This document shows, in pieces, positions 7,825 through 19,020 of a stretch of DNA of 64,000 nucleotides (positions are counted from its first letter, which is position 1; the number at the start of each line of letters is the position of its first letter). The stretch lies in assembly GCF_009497155.1 (NCBI RefSeq), contig NZ_WINI01000009.1, positions 186,001 through 250,000 of the forward strand. Direction: 5' to 3'. The notes below the pieces were generated by a model. The model searched no databases. It was given only the letters and a program-made list of their open reading frames with translations, and was not told the DNA's origin. The position numbers and the translations under genes are program-made. Origin of the DNA: Glaciimonas soli. GTDB lineage: Bacteria; Pseudomonadota; Gammaproteobacteria; Burkholderiales; Burkholderiaceae_D.

Positions 7825-9252
7825 TTAACCGTTCTCATAAACCCACTGCAACAAGGCATCCTGAGCTGCCTGTCCACGTGGTGCATTGCCACTGTTGATG
7901 AAAAAAGCTACGACGTAGTACTTACCTGAAGCGGCCAGCACATAACCCGCCAGCGCCCGCACATTATCCAAGGTGCCGGTTTTCATATGCGCTTGCCCTG
8001 CCACCGATTGGTTTTTCAAACGCTTGCGCATGGTGCCGTCGTAACCGACCAACGGCATCGAAGAAATAAATTCCGGCATGGTCGATGACTGAAACTCCGA
8101 CACTAACAAGTGCCCCATTGTATTAGCCGAAATTCGTTCTGTCCGCGACAAACCAGAGCCATTGGCAATCACCAGACCGTTGTCAGGAATACCTTTACTG
8201 GCCAACCAGCTTTTCACAGCCCGAGCACCACTTTCCGGGGTAGCGGGTGTTTTCGATGTTTCATAACCTATCGTCAACAGCAACTGTCTGGCCATGACAT
8301 TGTTGCTGTATTTATTGATGTCACGGATCACTTCCGGCAAAGTCACCGAACTCCACTCGGTAAACATGCTCGCACCAACAGGCACATTACCGGTTTTGAT
8401 AGCGCCACTGAAAGTGCCGCCCAGATCGCTCCACATCTGACGAAATACAGCACCAAAGTATTGTGCCGAACTCATTTTATAAGGATTCACGTACCAGATT
8501 TTTTCGCCACAGGACGAAGCGAAAGTCCCGCCAAAACTGGCGCCGTCACCTTCAAATGACGAACCCAATTTACCGGTCCAGTCGCCACACTTGCCATTTC
8601 TATCCAGACGCGGGGGTTTTACCGGATAGCCAGCCATAGGCGGATCTACCGCGACATTGACCAAGCCGGTGGTGTCATCCGGCTCAAACTGAAAAGTTAG
8701 CGCTTTGTAATTGACTAATAATGCGTCCGGGCCAACGTTATACGGCTTTAGCGGATCGCCATCGAAGGATGACGGGTCGCTGGCTACGCTGTCGTCATAA
8801 ATGCTGCGATCGAGCACAACATTGCCACGGATGTCACGAATACCTTTGGCGCGGATCTGACGCAAAAAAAGCCAGAAATTTTCCAGCACCATTTTGGGAT
8901 CGCCGCTACCCTTAAAAATCAAATCCCCTTGCAGCACTGTGCCTGTTCTTTTGCCATCGATATACGCTTGCGTTTTCCAGCTGTAAGTTGGCCCCAGCAA
9001 TTCCAACGCAGCGCTGGTAGTCAGCAGCTTCATCGTGGAAGCCGGATTCATAGGCACGTTCACATTTGCCGCCGCCATCATCTTGCCGCTATTGCTGGCT
9101 TCTTGTACGTAAAGGCTGACGTTTTGCAAAGGAATACCGGCAGCTTGCAAAGCATTGCTAACTGATGCGGGGATTTGGGATTCTTGTGCATGGCTATATG
9201 CAGTGCACAATAAGGAAGAAACGAGCAAAACAGCGCAACGGAGCTTGGACAT
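7825..9252 (-). CDS. dacB: D-alanyl-D-alanine carboxypeptidase/endopeptidase (PBP4 type)
   Basis: This class C penicillin-binding protein trims D-Ala from, and cleaves cross-links in, peptidoglycan in the periplasm. Its 475 residues carry a signal peptide (MSKLRCAVLLVSSLLCTAYSHA). The three active-site motifs are visible: STMK (catalytic Ser about residue 72), SNN in NKYSNNVMARQL, and KTGT in HMKTGTLDNVRALAGY. A long insert between the first and second motifs is typical of PBP4. A GTG at 9312 would extend the frame, but the start at 9252 gives a clean signal peptide. It is a single gene. Confidence 0.93.
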   Translation of the reverse strand: MSKLRCAVLLVSSLLCTAYSHAQESQIPASVSNALQAAGIPLQNVSLYVQEASNSGKMMAAANVNVPMNPASTMKLLTTSAALELLGPTYSWKTQAYIDGKRTGTVLQGDLIFKGSGDPKMVLENFWLFLRQIRAKGIRDIRGNVVLDRSIYDDSVASDPSSFDGDPLKPYNVGPDALLVNYKALTFQFEPDDTTGLVNVAVDPPMAGYPVKPPRLDRNGKCGDWTGKLGSSFEGDGASFGGTFASSCGEKIWYVNPYKMSSAQYFGAVFRQMWSDLGGTFSGAIKTGNVPVGASMFTEWSSVTLPEVIRDINKYSNNVMARQLLLTIGYETSKTPATPESGARAVKSWLASKGIPDNGLVIANGSGLSRTERISANTMGHLLVSEFQSSTMPEFISSMPLVGYDGTMRKRLKNQSVAGQAHMKTGTLDNVRALAGYVLAASGKYYVVAFFINSGNAPRGQAAQDALLQWVYENG

Positions 9253-9361
9253 GGCAGAGATAAGAAAGAGGAAGTGCGAAAGATTATGCCACGCCTTCCT
9301 GCCCTCATTCACCTGCTATCAACTATTTAACAAAACAAAAGACTCACCCGAAATAAGCAAC

Positions 9362-9565
9362 TCAATTCAATAATTTGACAGATTTAGCGATCAATTCCCC
9401 ACTTGAATCAGGCACAGCATCGTATTCAACCCGGTGTCCGATTTTGGTCGCTGGCAGCTCTCCCTCGGATATTGCATGCTTATCAATCAAAATATCAGCA
9501 CTACCATCTTCTGGGGTGATAATTCCAATGCCCATATCCAGACTACACAGAATACCTTTTGCCAT
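9362..9565 (-). CDS. cold-shock-domain-like protein, divergent
   Basis: At 67 residues it has the length and pattern of a CspA-type OB-fold (MAKGILCSLDMGIGIITPEDGS, then DILIDKHAI, GHRVEYDAV and a C-terminal AKSVKLL). It starts after a strong GGAGG ribosome binding site. The aromatic nucleic-acid-binding residues of ordinary cold-shock proteins are gone: KGFGFI is replaced by MGIGII and VFVH by ILID. It may therefore bind RNA or DNA weakly, or do something else. Assignment rests on pattern only. Confidence 0.7.
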   Translation of the reverse strand: MAKGILCSLDMGIGIITPEDGSADILIDKHAISEGELPATKIGHRVEYDAVPDSSGELIAKSVKLLN

Positions 9566-9673
9566 GATGGCCTCCTATGAAGTTAATTCTTCTTTTTAAG
9601 CCAATCCACTCAAAAAGCAAGAACAACTTCATTCAGACCATCAATTACACATATTTGTTTGTCAGGAAAATGG

Positions 9674-9868
9674 CTAACCCATCAATATTGGTATTTCTAT
9701 CAGCAACCAAATCGCCAGCACAGCACCAACGACTGCACCAATCATTTCCAGACCACCATGCACCAATTTTGATGCCACTGGCACCTCACCCAACAGCACT
9801 ACCCCGACCAACACCATCGGTATAAAGAAAATCAGGTTAGTTCTGATAATGTTAATAAATGCGAACAT
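9674..9868 (-). CDS. small two-helix membrane protein
   Basis: The 64-residue product starts MFAFINIIRTNLIFFIPMVLVGVVLLGEVP and ends in a second helix (GAVVGAVLAIWLLIEIPI), so it is mostly two transmembrane segments. I recognise no family. The ATG at 9868 is preceded by GGGAG at a good distance; longer starts at 9874 and 9937 would overlap or ignore that site. It stands alone upstream of a repeat-rich gap. Confidence 0.65.
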   Translation of the reverse strand: MFAFINIIRTNLIFFIPMVLVGVVLLGEVPVASKLVHGGLEMIGAVVGAVLAIWLLIEIPILMG

Positions 9869-10088
9869 GATCATCTCCCGTTGTGGTGATAATTTAAGTA
9901 TAGCTTTTGATAATGCAAATACAAGGTGATGCGACAAATATTTCCATTAAATAACTTACCGGATGCATAAGCAAAACCCGGCTTCTGCTATCATCTCGCC
10001 GCTGGCCAGTGATCTTTCCTGCCCGCCGTTTTCCCCTATTTCGTTGTTGTCATCATTACGTCACGGTTGAGCTCTACAGTGCTGCGGC
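9869..10088. other. intergenic stretch before the MITE-like element
   Basis: Part of a 427-base gap before mgtA. I see no open frame with a ribosome binding site, no RNA gene and no convincing terminator here. The right half of the gap is the 161-bp element described next. Confidence 0.5.
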
Positions 10089-10249
10089 AGTAGTCAGCCC
10101 GGTTAAATTAGTGGGATAGAAATTGATGGATTTTTTCGCCTGACAAGGCGCGAGGAGGAGTCATAGCATGACTATGGCGACAACGAGCAACGCCGACAGG
10201 CGGGAAAAGACACAATTTATACCCCACTAATTTAACCGGGCTGACTACT
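10089..10249. mobile_element. 161-bp MITE-like element with 27-bp perfect terminal inverted repeats
   Basis: The ends 10089-10115 and 10223-10249 are perfect 27-bp inverted copies beginning AGTAGTCAGCCCGG. Weaker pairing continues inward (GAAATTG with CAATTT, TTTTTTCGCCTG with CAGGCGGGAAAA). The centre holds a smaller palindrome around GTCATAGCATGACTATG and the word GGCGCGAGGAGGAG. It has no coding capacity. TA stands at both ends if the repeats are taken to begin at GTCAGCC, as expected for Tc1/IS630-type targets; this is inference. It sits directly upstream of mgtA and could supply or block its promoter. Confidence 0.75.
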
Positions 10250-10295
10250 ACCCATGCATAGTTTCACTTAACGTTGCATAAAAAAGAAAAGCATT

Positions 10296-13058
10296 ATGAA
10301 TTTGAATCTACTCAAAGACACTTTCGTTAGATTTGTGCATACCCACGGTATGGATAGGCATTTCCGCCGTTTTGGCGCGGATATGTTCCGTAGCACACCA
10401 ACTCCCAATGAAGTACCGCCCAGCCTGGCGCAGCATTTGTTGGGTATGGCAAAGATGGACTTGCCAGAATTATTTACGCAATTGCATAGCCATGCAGACG
10501 GGCTGACCAGCGCGGAAGCCGATGAAATCCGGGAGCGTGTCGGTCCCAATGAGGTTGAGCACGAAAAACCGCTATCGTGGCAAGCCCATCTGTGGCAGTG
10601 CTATAAAAATCCGTTCAATCTGTTATTGACGATGCTGGCAGCGGTTTCCTATGCGACCGAAGACATGAAGGCCACCATCGTCATCAGTTCCATGGTGGTG
10701 CTGTCAACATTGATGCGGTTTATTCAAGAAGCGCGTTCCAACACGGCCGCTGACAAGCTTAAAGAAATGGTCAGCAACACTGCCACTGTGTTGCGACATG
10801 ATTTGGCTGAGGATATCGCTGAAGAAGCCAAGCGTTATTTTGACGTGACTCTGCATCCTAAGGGGGCAAAGCGGATAGAGCTGCCGATCAAGAAACTGGT
10901 ACCAGGCGATATCGTGCAACTGTCCGCGGGTGACATGATCCCGGCTGACTTGCGCTTGATCACGGCCAAGGATTTGTTTATCAGTCAGGCCGCTATGACT
11001 GGCGAATCACTGCCAGTAGAAAAATTTGTCCACCATCGCACTTTGGATACGACCAGTCCGCTGGAACTGGACAATCTGTGCTTCATGGGTACCAACGTGG
11101 TCAGCGGTTCAGCCACCGCCATCGTGCTTACCACAGGCAATCAAACTTATTTCGGTGCACTGGCTGAACGCGTCACCGCCACTGATCGTGGCCCGACTGC
11201 GTTCCAGCTGGGCGTCAACAAAGTCAGCTGGTTGCTGATTCGCTTCATGATGGTGATGACGCCGGTGGTGTTTTTCTTGAATGGCTTCACCAAAGGCGAT
11301 TGGCTGGAAGCATTCTTGTTTGGCTTATCGGTGGCAGTTGGTTTGACACCGGAAATGCTGCCGATGATCGTTACCTCGACCCTGGCCAAAGGCGCGGTGG
11401 TGCTGTCGCGTCAAAAGGTCATCGTCAAACGTTTGGATGCGATTCAAAACTTCGGTGCGATGGATGTATTGTGTACCGATAAAACCGGTACGTTGACACA
11501 AGATAAAATTTTCCTGGAGCGCCATACTGACATTCTGGGTGAGCAAGACGATCTGGTTCTGGAATACGCTTATCTGAACAGCCACTATCAAACCGGCTTG
11601 AAAAATCTGCTAGATGTCGCCGTGTTGGAACATGCGGAACTACAGCGCGAAATGGCCTTGGCTTCAGCCTATCGCAAAGTCGATGAAATTCCGTTCGACT
11701 TCCAGCGGCGCCGTATGTCGGTGGTGGTCAGCGAACGTGAGGATCACCACGAATTGATTTGTAAAGGTGCAGTCGAAGAAATCGTTTCCGTCTGTACCCA
11801 CGCGCGCCATCAAGGCCAGGTAGTGCCATTGACAGCAGAACTGCTACAAGAAATACACGAAACTACCTCCAGCCTGAACTCCGAAGGTTTGCGCGTGGTG
11901 GCCGTGGCCGCCAAGGATTTGCCGCCGACTAAAGAAGTCTATAGCGTGGCCGATGAATCGGATCTGGTCTTGATCGGTTACATTGCTTTCCTCGACCCGC
12001 CAAAAGAATCTACCCGCCCTGCTTTGGAAGCACTCAAAAAACATGGCGTCACAGTCAAAATTCTGACTGGCGACAATCAATTGGTCACCGCCAAAATCTG
12101 CCGCGAAGTGGGCTTAGCGGTTGACGGCATGTTGTTAGGGAACGATGTAGAGAACATGAGCGATGCCGACTTGGCCATCGCTGTCGATACCACTACGGTC
12201 TTCGCCAAACTCAGCCCGACCCACAAAGAACGTATCGTCCGTGTATTGCATGACAAAGGTCACGTGGTCGGTTTCATGGGCGATGGCATTAACGATGCGC
12301 CAGCATTGCGTGCGGCCGACATTGGTATTTCGGTCGATACTGCGGTCGATATCGCGAAAGAAGCAGCCGATATTATTTTGCTGGAAAAGAGTTTGATGGT
12401 ATTGGAGCAAGGCGTGCTGGAAGGCCGCAAAACCTTCGCAAACATGCTCAAGTACATCAAGATGACGGCCAGTTCCAACTTTGGTAACGTGTTCTCGGTA
12501 TTGATCGCCAGTGCCTTCCTGCCCTTCTTGCCGATGTTGCCTTTGCATTTGCTGGTACAGAATCTGTTGTACGACATTTCGCAAATTGCGATTCCGTTCG
12601 ATAACGTCGATAAGGAATTCCTGGAAAAACCACAACGCTGGGACCCAAAAGAAATCGGCCGTTTCATGATTTACTTCGGCCCGATCAGCTCTATTTTCGA
12701 CGTGCTTACCTTTGCTTTGTTGTGGTACGTGTTTGGCGCCAACAACGTCGACCACCAGACGCTGTTCCAAACCGGCTGGTTCGTTGAAGGCTTGCTGTCG
12801 CAAACGCTGATCGTGCACATGATACGTACTCGCAAAATTCCGTTCTTCCAGAGCCGTGCGTCATGGCCGTTGATCGGCATGACGAGCCTGGTGATGGCAA
12901 TCGGTCTGTTCTTGCCATTCTCACCGATGGTGCATTACTTCAAGCTGCAAGCGCTGCCGATGAGTTACTTCCCTTGGCTGGTGATGATACTGCTGGCGTA
13001 TGCGGTACTAACGCAGATGATGAAGGGATGGTATGCAAGAAGGTATGGCTGGCAGTAA
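10296..13058 (+). CDS. mgtA: magnesium-translocating P-type ATPase
   Basis: This P3B-type ATPase imports Mg2+ through the inner membrane. The 920-residue protein shows the N-terminal cation ATPase domain (GLTSAEADEIRERVGPNEVE), paired transmembrane helices, the actuator motif TGES (TGESLPVEK), the phosphorylation loop DKTGTLT with the acceptor Asp at residue 395, KGAVEEI in the nucleotide domain, LTGDN and MGDGINDAPALRAADIGISVD in the P domain, and about six C-terminal helices. Length matches MgtA/MgtB. The start has only a weak purine-rich site. I see no Mg2+ leader peptide or riboswitch; the MITE-like element ends 46 bases upstream. Confidence 0.95.
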   Translation: MNLNLLKDTFVRFVHTHGMDRHFRRFGADMFRSTPTPNEVPPSLAQHLLGMAKMDLPELFTQLHSHADGLTSAEADEIRERVGPNEVEHEKPLSWQAHLWQCYKNPFNLLLTMLAAVSYATEDMKATIVISSMVVLSTLMRFIQEARSNTAADKLKEMVSNTATVLRHDLAEDIAEEAKRYFDVTLHPKGAKRIELPIKKLVPGDIVQLSAGDMIPADLRLITAKDLFISQAAMTGESLPVEKFVHHRTLDTTSPLELDNLCFMGTNVVSGSATAIVLTTGNQTYFGALAERVTATDRGPTAFQLGVNKVSWLLIRFMMVMTPVVFFLNGFTKGDWLEAFLFGLSVAVGLTPEMLPMIVTSTLAKGAVVLSRQKVIVKRLDAIQNFGAMDVLCTDKTGTLTQDKIFLERHTDILGEQDDLVLEYAYLNSHYQTGLKNLLDVAVLEHAELQREMALASAYRKVDEIPFDFQRRRMSVVVSEREDHHELICKGAVEEIVSVCTHARHQGQVVPLTAELLQEIHETTSSLNSEGLRVVAVAAKDLPPTKEVYSVADESDLVLIGYIAFLDPPKESTRPALEALKKHGVTVKILTGDNQLVTAKICREVGLAVDGMLLGNDVENMSDADLAIAVDTTTVFAKLSPTHKERIVRVLHDKGHVVGFMGDGINDAPALRAADIGISVDTAVDIAKEAADIILLEKSLMVLEQGVLEGRKTFANMLKYIKMTASSNFGNVFSVLIASAFLPFLPMLPLHLLVQNLLYDISQIAIPFDNVDKEFLEKPQRWDPKEIGRFMIYFGPISSIFDVLTFALLWYVFGANNVDHQTLFQTGWFVEGLLSQTLIVHMIRTRKIPFFQSRASWPLIGMTSLVMAIGLFLPFSPMVHYFKLQALPMSYFPWLVMILLAYAVLTQMMKGWYARRYGWQ

Positions 13059-13128
13059 GAAGTAACAGGCAGGTCGGGCAGTGTCATACTTTTCCGACCT
13101 GCAGCAATCTATTTTGTAGGCTCTCAAA

Positions 13129-13167
13129 AATAAAGCCAGCTATTGCAAACGCATAGCTGGCTTTATT
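13129..13167 (+). terminator. terminator after mgtA
   Basis: AATAAAGCCAGCTAT (13129-13143) and ATAGCTGGCTTTATT (13153-13167) make a perfect 15-bp stem with a nine-base loop about 70 bases after the mgtA stop. The T-tract is short and built into the stem. Confidence 0.8.
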
Positions 13168-13200
13168 CATTTATTGAATACACACGCCCATAATCACAAC

Positions 13201-13319
13201 ACCGTCATTCCTGCGAACGCGGGAACCCATGTTACTTAACGCAGCGAGCCGGCGATACATGATACCAACGTCGCTTTGCATATCGAAAAGTGGATTCCCG
13301 CATTCGCGGGAATGACGGT
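13201..13319. repeat. dispersed palindromic element, copy 2 (two cores in inverted orientation)
   Basis: ACCGTCATTCCTGCGAACGC at 13201 and GCATTCGCGGGAATGACGGT ending at 13319 are inverted copies of the same core, separated by about 65 bases. This core-spacer-inverted core form is also seen around the GIY-YIG ORF and near 63,281-63,350. It occupies the gap between convergent mgtA and the DUF1345 gene. Frames reading through it give the familiar false peptide DSRIRGNDG. Confidence 0.8.
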
Positions 13320-13363
13320 GGCGTTTGTAACATCAGTTACTCCCTCAACGCGATCAACAATCA

Positions 13364-14014
13364 TCAAGACACCAAACCGGCCGCAATATTGATCGCCAAT
13401 CCCAAAATAGCCAGATTAAAGAGAAATGTCATGACAGACTGTATCAACACCGTCCTGCGCATGGAGCCGGTCATGATGCAGACATCCGAGGTTTGTACCG
13501 CCACTCCGATAGTGAACGAGAAATAAAGAAAATCCCAATAATCAGGATTCTTCTCATCCTCCGGAAATCGCAGCGGCAATTTGTCGGCTGGCGCAATATG
13601 AAAAAGATGCGCATAGTGCAGTGTAAAAATAGTCCCCAGTAAGAACCACGACCCTAGTAGCGTCAACACAGTGAAGAAATAACGTATCTCTTTCGGCCCT
13701 GGCAAAAATTCTTTGGCTTGCGATAGCCCCATCACCAAAGCAATAATGCTGGCGACGGCCGCAACACAAGTCACAGCCAGGATGATGGTGGCGTTCTCGT
13801 CCTCGATCATCGCCCGTTTTTTAATCTGCCCCGGCGCGGCTCTCGCCATCATCCACCACACCATTCCTAAGTAAGTCCACACACCGGCATTCCAGGCGAT
13901 CAAGCCACGTGTAATACCCTTGTGCTCGAACAGTAAAAACCAGACAGCAATGGCGAAAAGCGTAGAGGTGACTAAACGAGGATGAGTTTGAAAAACCAAT
14001 TTCTTCAGTTGCAT
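13364..14014 (-). CDS. DUF1345 inner-membrane protein
   Basis: The 216-residue protein has about five hydrophobic segments and the conserved C-terminal block of the DUF1345 family (DFLYFSFTIGVAVQTSDVCI, then MRRTVLIQSVMTFLFNLAILGLAINIAAGL). Members are uncharacterised; the conserved Asp and Ser/Thr residues in the fourth segment look like part of a pore or channel, which is speculative. AGGAG seven bases upstream fixes the start at 14014. The acetyltransferase gene ends ten bases upstream, so the two are probably co-transcribed. Confidence 0.85.
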   Translation of the reverse strand: MQLKKLVFQTHPRLVTSTLFAIAVWFLLFEHKGITRGLIAWNAGVWTYLGMVWWMMARAAPGQIKKRAMIEDENATIILAVTCVAAVASIIALVMGLSQAKEFLPGPKEIRYFFTVLTLLGSWFLLGTIFTLHYAHLFHIAPADKLPLRFPEDEKNPDYWDFLYFSFTIGVAVQTSDVCIMTGSMRRTVLIQSVMTFLFNLAILGLAINIAAGLVS

Positions 14015-14024
14015 GGTGAATCTC

Positions 14025-14453
14025 CTATTGATCAAGGTAGATAGCCGGGAAGTAGCGTTCCATTAAAGTCTGTGGCTTTGCCGGTGCGTCAAAACCAAAC
14101 TGTGCGTAAAGTGTATGCGCATCGCTGGTCGCTAAAGTGAATCGCCTTAAGCCTTGCAAATCCGGATGCGCGAGAATTTCTTGCATCAACACTTTGCTAT
14201 AACCGCAGCCACGATATTCTGGCAACACAAATACATCAAGCAGATTGGCAAATGTGGCGTAGTCCGAAACGACGCGCGCAAAAGCAACCTGCCGGCCATC
14301 GATAAATCCCGCAAAGCAAAGTGAATTTTCTATGCCTTTTTGCAGAACGCTAAAAGGAAGTCCCTTGGCCCAAGGCGTTTCTTGCGAAAGAAAGCGATGG
14401 ATACTGGCGATGTCTAACTCAGCTTTATTTGTTGTTACACGGAAGGTATTCAT
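14025..14453 (-). CDS. GNAT family N-acetyltransferase
   Basis: This 142-residue protein has the GNAT fold pattern: FAGFIDGRQVAFARVVSD, then LLDVFVLPEYRGCGYSKVLMQEIL, where the RGCGYSK stretch is the acetyl-CoA pyrophosphate loop, followed by FTLATSDAHTLYAQFGF. The substrate is unknown; small stand-alone GNATs of this kind often acetylate amines or small molecules. I chose the ATG at 14453, preceded by GGAG at four bases. A frame-extending ATG at 14483 adds an arginine-rich piece not typical of the family. It probably leads the DUF1345 gene. Confidence 0.85.
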   Translation of the reverse strand: MNTFRVTTNKAELDIASIHRFLSQETPWAKGLPFSVLQKGIENSLCFAGFIDGRQVAFARVVSDYATFANLLDVFVLPEYRGCGYSKVLMQEILAHPDLQGLRRFTLATSDAHTLYAQFGFDAPAKPQTLMERYFPAIYLDQ

Positions 14454-14544
14454 GCATCTCCATCGACGACTAAATTGCTCCAAAAGCGCAATTCTAAACT
14501 AGAGTCGTTTAATTAAATATCGTTAATGGACTTTGTAGGCGGCT

Positions 14545-17087
<2,543 letters not shown>

Positions 17088-17091
<4 letters not shown>

Positions 17092-17789
17092 AACACTCTT
17101 AATTGATGATGGATTTTGAATAATTCATTATCAGTACCGATGCCCAACTTACGAAATGCGGTGCGCTTTTGCGTACTGATAGTCTTGACGCTGCGCTCAA
17201 ACTTTTCAGCAATTTGCGTCACAGACATCCCATCCAGACAACAGAGCAATACTTCCCGTTCGCGCGATGAAAGATCGGCTTGATGCATCAGTGGATTATC
17301 GATAGGACCAGGTGCATCCGATGCCACAAAATCTGCCCCCGCAATTTCCGCTAACAACGGCGCCAATTCAAATGCCAATTTTTTATCCACATAAAAACGT
17401 CCTAATGCGACAGTGCGAATCGCACCAATCAAATCTGTCAGTGGTTGAGTTTTCCCGACAAAACCACGTGCCCCCGCACGCAACGCCAATGTTACGGTAG
17501 CTTGATTGTGATGGGACGATACCACCAGAATTTTACTCATTGGGAAACGTACTCCCAGCACCCTTATCAGATTCAAACCGTCAATATCACCCTGTGCCAA
17601 CTCATAATCGAGCAGGAGCAAATCCACTTTGGTAGTATGCAATGCAGTGATTAAATCACGGCTATTGGCGAATGAACCCACTACCCGAAAATCGGATTCT
17701 TCGCTTAAGCGTGCCAACATTCCATGACGTATCATGGCATGGTCATCCAGCAATGCAATGGTCAGTTGGGATGCAGCATTCCAATTCAT
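17088..17789 (-). CDS. LuxR-type (NarL/BvgA family) response regulator, partner of the BvgS-like kinase
   Basis: The 233-residue protein has a receiver domain (IALLDDHAMIRHG, phospho-acceptor Asp61 in LLLLDYEL, SSHH switch Ser, and Lys in GFVGKTQ). It ends in a LuxR HTH domain (LSSREREVLLCCLDGMSVTQIAEKF, VKTISTQKRTAFRKLGI). It precedes and overlaps the hybrid kinase gene by four bases, as bvgA precedes bvgS, so phosphorelay partnership is likely. Its upstream region holds two inverted copies of a motif also found before the giant adhesin and the fimbrial operon, suggesting autoregulation. Confidence 0.92.
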
Positions 17790-17867
17790 AATACGGTCCT
17801 CTTATTGATCAACTTCTCAGCCCGGCCAAATCCGATGGTTATCGACACCGTTGATTTTAATCGTTGA

Positions 17868-17883
17868 AATAGGACATTCTGAT
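17868..17883 (-). promoter_or_regulatory. putative regulator site, upstream copy A
   Basis: AATAGGACATTCTGAT is an inverted, slightly degenerate copy of site B 20 bases away (AATAGGACAATTCCGAT when site B is read on the other strand). The pair lies about 80-130 bases before the response regulator start, a likely place for autoregulatory binding. Confidence 0.5.
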
Positions 17884-17903
17884 CGTAATTACCGAGAAAA
17901 AAT

Positions 17904-17920
17904 ATCGGAATTGTCCTATT
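17904..17920 (-). promoter_or_regulatory. putative regulator site, upstream copy B (shared adhesion motif)
   Basis: ATCGGAATTGTCCTATT shares 13 exact bases (ATCGGAATTGTCC) with a site before the fimbrial operon and 12 of 13 with one before the giant adhesin, all in the same orientation relative to their genes. The core GGACAATTCC (other strand) is a GGA/TCC dyad, reminiscent of LuxR-type regulator sites such as RcsB boxes. Confidence 0.6.
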
Positions 17921-17958
17921 AAAAAAAAGAAATATCTTGGAAATCAGCCGAAGAAAAC

Positions 17959-18651
17959 CTACAAATCCTCAAGGCTACGGCGCAAAGAAAATAACTCGTT
18001 ATCTGAACTCAAACCCAGCTTACTCATCGCGGATTGTTTTTGCGTACTGATGGTTTTGCGACTTTTAGAAAATTTTTCGGCAATCTGAATGACCGACATA
18101 CCATCCAGACAACAGCGCAGCACTTCTCGCTCGCGTGTTGATAATTGCTTTTTTTGTGGCCATTCGGGTGCTGTGCCGTCAGCCATCGCAGCGCCTTCTC
18201 CTGCTGAAGGCAACGGCACCCACTGACTTACTTCATCCAATGACTTATCACGATATATACCACCGGCAGCAACGACTCGGACGGCGGCAACCAATTCATC
18301 TACTTCTCCGACTTTGCTAACAAACCCTTGTACGCCAGAACGCATTATGAGTTCCACCGTGGCGGGATTATCGTGAGCAGAAACAACCAAGAGTTTGCAG
18401 CGCGGGTATTTAATCTTCAGTAATTGAATCAGATTAATACCGTCAATTTCGGTAGGCCCCAACGAATAATCGAGCACCAAAACCTCTGCCGGGTCCTTCT
18501 GCAAGCCGCTAATCATGGCGCGCCCTTTCAGGTATGCTCCCACCACCCTGAAATCAGACTCTTTCTCAAATCGCATGCGCATGCCATGCAGGATGACTTC
18601 ATGGTCATCTAACAGAGCAATGCTTATCGGGTTTTCTGATGATCTCAGCAT
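17959..18651 (-). CDS. second LuxR-type response regulator, paralogue of the BvgA-like one
   Basis: This 230-residue protein is clearly related to the regulator at 17,088-17,789 (IALLDDHEVILHGM, Asp61 in VLVLDYSLGP, SAHDNPATVELIMRSGVQGF, then LSTREREVLRCCLDGMSVIQIAEKFSKSRKTISTQK). The near-identical HTH recognition region implies that both may bind similar DNA. It has no kinase of its own beside it; it lies upstream of the regulator-kinase operon with a 169-base gap. It may share the BvgS-like kinase or be phosphorylated by the other hybrid kinase at 41,112-44,162. The pair looks like a local duplication. Confidence 0.9.
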   Translation of the reverse strand: MLRSSENPISIALLDDHEVILHGMRMRFEKESDFRVVGAYLKGRAMISGLQKDPAEVLVLDYSLGPTEIDGINLIQLLKIKYPRCKLLVVSAHDNPATVELIMRSGVQGFVSKVGEVDELVAAVRVVAAGGIYRDKSLDEVSQWVPLPSAGEGAAMADGTAPEWPQKKQLSTREREVLRCCLDGMSVIQIAEKFSKSRKTISTQKQSAMSKLGLSSDNELFSLRRSLEDL

Positions 18652-18960
18652 GGACGATACTTCGTTTATTTACTATCGCCGTATTCATTGATGCCACTAA
18701 TGATAGGAGGTGTATTGAAAGTACGGAACGCGAAGTGTAAACCAAAGCATTCTGGCTCCGACAATCGCGCTACATTTGCTACAGTTTTATTCATTAATAT
18801 TTAATGCACTTATAACATCTCCCGCCACTTTTCATATGCATCCGCAAATTAAAAAATTAATGAAATAACCACAAATACTTTCAAACTGAAACGTACTTTT
18901 ACTATAACAAATTCTCCAGTGATTATCAGCGTTGATACCGCCTTTACTGGATCGCACTCA
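18652..18960. other. AT-rich intergenic region
   Basis: This stretch separates the second response regulator from the giant adhesin. It is AT-rich and must hold the promoter of the regulator gene. A GGAGG at about 18,706 is not near a usable start on the right strand. I found no copy of the shared adhesion motif here and no open frame worth calling. Confidence 0.5.
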
Positions 18961-18961
18961 T

Positions 18962-19002
18962 AAAAAAGCCGCCAAACCAATCTCATCGAGTCAGTTTGGC
19001 GG
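18962..19002 (-). terminator. terminator of the giant adhesin gene
   Basis: CCGCCAAAC (18969-18977) and GTTTGGCGG (18994-19002) form a nine-base stem. Read on the minus strand, a run of T (complement of 18962-18967) follows. It lies about 20 bases past the adhesin stop. Confidence 0.8.
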
Positions 19003-19020
19003 TTCTGATTAAACTACGAC

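Noticed and set aside
7630-7929. 99-codon ORF overlapping the 3' end of dacB
   Set aside because: Its second half is antisense to dacB and the start region has no ribosome binding site.
12135-12818. 227-codon ORF antisense to mgtA
   Set aside because: It is rich in Gln/His/Arg, as expected from reversed coding sequence, and lies entirely inside a conserved ATPase.
13290-13526. ORF beginning MDSRIRGNDGG
   Set aside because: This is a translation of the GGATTCCCGCATTCGCGGGAATGACGG palindrome followed by sequence antisense to the DUF1345 gene; such peptides are well-known artefacts of this repeat.
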